From the NCBI GenBank assembly GCA_002714165.1, contig PAWT01000014.1, forward strand, positions 1 through 7,365: a stretch of 7,365 nt of DNA, given 5' to 3'. Origin of the DNA: Acidobacteriota bacterium (lineage in GTDB: Bacteria > Acidobacteriota > Vicinamibacteria > Vicinamibacterales > UBA823). This document shows positions 5,411-7,365 of the stretch, piece by piece; positions within the stretch are counted from its first letter, which is position 1; each line of letters opens with the position of its first letter. Below the pieces are notes generated by a model. It ran no database searches, was not told the origin of the DNA, and saw only the letters and a program-made list of their open reading frames with translations. The position numbers were made by a program, and so were the translations under genes.

Positions 5411-7365
5411 ATGACCGTTCGCCACGCTCGACTGATCGCCCTCGCTGTAATCGCCATTGCGATTTTGAGTAGCGGTGCGTGCGCGACGGTGGAATTAACG
5501 CCCGAAGAAATACGCAGCGTAGGGATCGCTGATCTCCGCGCCCGCGCGGGGCAGGGTGACCTCACCGCGCAGGTCACCCTAGGAGATCTCTACGTCGAGG
5601 GGGATGGTGTGCCACAGGACGAGGCGGAGGCGGTCCGGTGGTATCTGCTGGCGGCGGAACAAGGTAGTGCCGAGGCGCAGCTTGCTCTGGGGGGGATGTA
5701 TTTTTCGGGGCGGGGGGTGCCGGAAGATGCGGCCGAAGGGGTGCGATGGTGGCGACTCGCGGCGGAGCAAGGGCATCTACCGGCGCAGACCGGGCTTGGG
5801 GGCCGATATTTCGACGGGCGAGGCGTGGAGCAGGATGAGGCCGAAGCGATGCGGTGGTATCGGATGGCGGCCGAGCAAGGCGATGCGGAAGTGCTGGACT
5901 GGCTCCTCGTGACGGCCGAGCAAGGCTCGGCTGAAGCACAACTGAATCTTGCGGAGATGTATTCCGAGATGATCGGCGAGGTACGGGATGCGGCGGAGGC
6001 GGTGCGGTGGTATCGGCTGGCGGCGGAGCAGCGCGATGCGGAGGCAGTGGTGTGGCTGCAACAAGCGGCTGAACGAGGCGATTCCGAGGCGCAGATCGTC
6101 CTTGCGGGTATGTATGCCACCGGGCGGGGGGTTCCGCAGAATGACGGGGAAGCGGTGCGGTGGTATCGCTTGGCCGCCGAGCAAGACGAAATCGAGGCTG
6201 TGACCCAACTCCGCCGTATGGCCGAGCAAGGTTCGGCCGAGGCGCAGGCCGCCCTCGCGACTATCTACGCCGAGGGCCGCGCCCTCAAGGACGATCCTTT
6301 TTTTATGCCCATTGCCGCGGGGCAAACCGCCATTGAGGTTGGCATCATGGCGTTCGCCACGATTCCGAACAGCGATGGGCAGGCAGCGCGCATGATGCTA
6401 TTGGTCGATGAGCCCGGGACCGGTCGGTTGTTCGTCAACGACATGCGCGGACCGCTCTACAGTGTCAGCTACGACGGCACCACCGTGACCAAATATCTCG
6501 ATCTCAACGCCGATAATTGGGGTGTCAGCGTCGAATCGTCGGGTTTCGAGCAAGGTTTTCAGAGTTTCGCCTTTCATCCGCAGTTTCATGAGTCCAGCAC
6601 TCCCGGCTTCGGGAAGCTCTACACCCTCACAGACACCAGTGATACGAGGCCGCCGGCCGACTTCGCGTCAGGCGGTAACAGTAACTCGCACGACACGGTC
6701 CTGCTCGAGTGGACGGCTGAGCATCCTGAGGCCGCGACCTACGATGGCGGTCCGCCACGCGAACTAGTCCGGTTCGAGCAACCCTTTAATATCCACAATG
6801 GCGGCCACCTCGCCTTTCATCCGCTCACGTCGCCCGGCGACGCCGAATTCGGCCTGCTCTACATGGGCGCGGCCGATGGTGGTAATAGCGTTCAGTTCTT
6901 CCTTGCACAGAATCGTGGTTCCGCCTTCGGGAAGATTCTTCGCCTCGACCCGCTGGGTTCCAATAGCGCCAACGGTAAGTACGGCATTCCCGCCGACAAT
7001 CCGTTTGCGAACGATGGCGACCCGGACACACTCGGCGAGGTCTATGCCTTGGGTGTGCGCAATCCCCAACGCTTTAACTGGGACTCGACTACCGGCAACA
7101 TGTTTGTTGCCGATATCGGCGAGAACGTCGTGGAAGAGGTCAGTCTCGTGACGGCTGGTGCCAACCTCGGCTGGAGCGACTGGGAGGGTAGTTTCGCGGC
7201 CAGGAGTGGCCGTCGTCATGTCAGTCTCGCCAACCAACGTGGCGATGCTCAGATGACGTATCCCGTCGTCGAATACGGGCAACTTGACTCACTTCTGCAG
7301 CCTGGCTCTGCAGTAACGGGAGTCTATGTCTACCGTGCGACCGCGATTCCCCAACTCACAAACCT
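5411..7365 (+). CDS. Sel1-repeat / PQQ-dependent sugar dehydrogenase fusion lipoprotein, copy 2 (3' end off window)
   Basis: From the ATG the frame stays open for 651 codons to the window edge. Residues 1-23 are an export signal (basic MTVRHARL, then a hydrophobic run). SSGAC ending at Cys24 fits a permissive lipobox, and Ala at +2 would suit outer-membrane sorting. Sel1 repeats fill residues 50 to about 298, then a propeller domain of the glucose/sorbosone dehydrogenase family begins near residue 310. It shows FEQGFQSFAFHP, HNGGHLAF (His462), GVRNPQ (Arg550-Asn551) and ADIGENVVEEV. By hand alignment it is about 78% identical to copy 1 over an ungapped stretch of some 165 residues. Copy 1 has Gln where this copy has Glu571 in the DIG[Q/E] motif. 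About 75 residues are missing at the end by comparison with copy 1. A periplasm-facing quinoprotein anchored as a lipoprotein is the likely role; substrate unknown. A plain Sec signal without lipidation is the main alternative. Confidence 0.88.
   Translation, partial: MTVRHARLIALAVIAIAILSSGACATVELTPEEIRSVGIADLRARAGQGDLTAQVTLGDLYVEGDGVPQDEAEAVRWYLLAAEQGSAEAQLALGGMYFSGRGVPEDAAEGVRWWRLAAEQGHLPAQTGLGGRYFDGRGVEQDEAEAMRWYRMAAEQGDAEVLDWLLVTAEQGSAEAQLNLAEMYSEMIGEVRDAAEAVRWYRLAAEQRDAEAVVWLQQAAERGDSEAQIVLAGMYATGRGVPQNDGEAVRWYRLAAEQDEIEAVTQLRRMAEQGSAEAQAALATIYAEGRALKDDPFFMPIAAGQTAIEVGIMAFATIPNSDGQAARMMLLVDEPGTGRLFVNDMRGPLYSVSYDGTTVTKYLDLNADNWGVSVESSGFEQGFQSFAFHPQFHESSTPGFGKLYTLTDTSDTRPPADFASGGNSNSHDTVLLEWTAEHPEAATYDGGPPRELVRFEQPFNIHNGGHLAFHPLTSPGDAEFGLLYMGAADGGNSVQFFLAQNRGSAFGKILRLDPLGSNSANGKYGIPADNPFANDGDPDTLGEVYALGVRNPQRFNWDSTTGNMFVADIGENVVEEVSLVTAGANLGWSDWEGSFAARSGRRHVSLANQRGDAQMTYPVVEYGQLDSLLQPGSAVTGVYVYRATAIPQLTN
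5558..6304 (+). repeat. Sel1 repeat array of copy 2 with alternating 36- and 15-residue units
   Basis: Residues 50-85, 86-121 and 122-157 are three consecutive 36-residue Sel1 repeats. Then a 15-residue half-repeat (158-172), Sel1 (173-208), half (209-223), Sel1 (224-259), half (260-274) and a partial Sel1 (275 to about 298) follow. The half-repeats read like a single helix (DAEAVVWLQQAAERG, EIEAVTQLRRMAEQG). Unlike copy 1, the DNA of the units has diverged, so this array looks older or less homogenised. Repeat 4 is odd, with EMIGEVRD in place of the glycine-rich xxGRGVxQD turn. Confidence 0.88.

Noticed and set aside
5574..6325. Long minus-strand frames opposite the Sel1 array of copy 2
   Set aside because: They are low-complexity Arg/Pro/Ser/His-rich complements of the repeat codons, overlap one another in two frames, and mirror the period of the plus-strand gene.
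6764..7282. 172-residue minus-strand frame opposite the propeller of copy 2
   Set aside because: A paralogous stretch of copy 1 has only a short equivalent (1656-1853), it matches no family I know, and it lies wholly within a well-supported plus-strand gene.

Overview
The window looks like chromosomal DNA from a bacterium, most likely a proteobacterium. Two genes, tdh and kbl, are close over their full length to the gammaproteobacterial threonine-degradation enzymes as I remember them. The large genes are GC-rich with bacterial start signals. Taxonomy below that level cannot be read from the sequence.

Layout: (1) bases 1-2207, + strand: the 3' part of a large gene whose start lies off the window. 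It encodes a regular array of Sel1 repeats fused to a six-bladed-propeller domain of the PQQ-dependent sugar (glucose/sorbosone) dehydrogenase family. (2) bases 2296-4988, - strand: a threonine-degradation cluster transcribed tdh then kbl, with the N-terminal stump of a short-chain dehydrogenase (SDR) between them. (3) bases 5031-5288, + strand: an AT-rich remnant of a small multidrug resistance (SMR) transporter that lacks its first membrane helix. (4) bases 5411-7365, + strand: a second Sel1-quinoprotein gene, paralogous to the first. It is complete at its 5' end, with promoter, Shine-Dalgarno site and a probable lipoprotein signal, and it runs off the window at its 3' end.

Tdh oxidises L-threonine to 2-amino-3-ketobutyrate, and Kbl splits that with CoA into glycine and acetyl-CoA, so the minus-strand pair is a complete two-step pathway. 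The two flanking Sel1-dehydrogenase genes are probably exported proteins in which a Sel1 solenoid presents or scaffolds a periplasmic quinoprotein. The substrate is unknown. The paralogues are in direct orientation with many shared 20-23 bp identical blocks, so the tdh-kbl segment sits between long direct repeats.

The most distinctive material is the Sel1-quinoprotein pair. Its repeat arrays follow an exact 36-residue/15-residue grammar, copy 1 has an 87-residue higher-order period with nearly identical DNA units, and the paralogues differ at a conserved-looking motif position. The stretch between tdh and the second copy carries signs of past rearrangement: gene stumps, a sharp GC drop and a promoter element at the breakpoint. 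I saw no RNA genes, CRISPR array, insertion sequence or replication origin.
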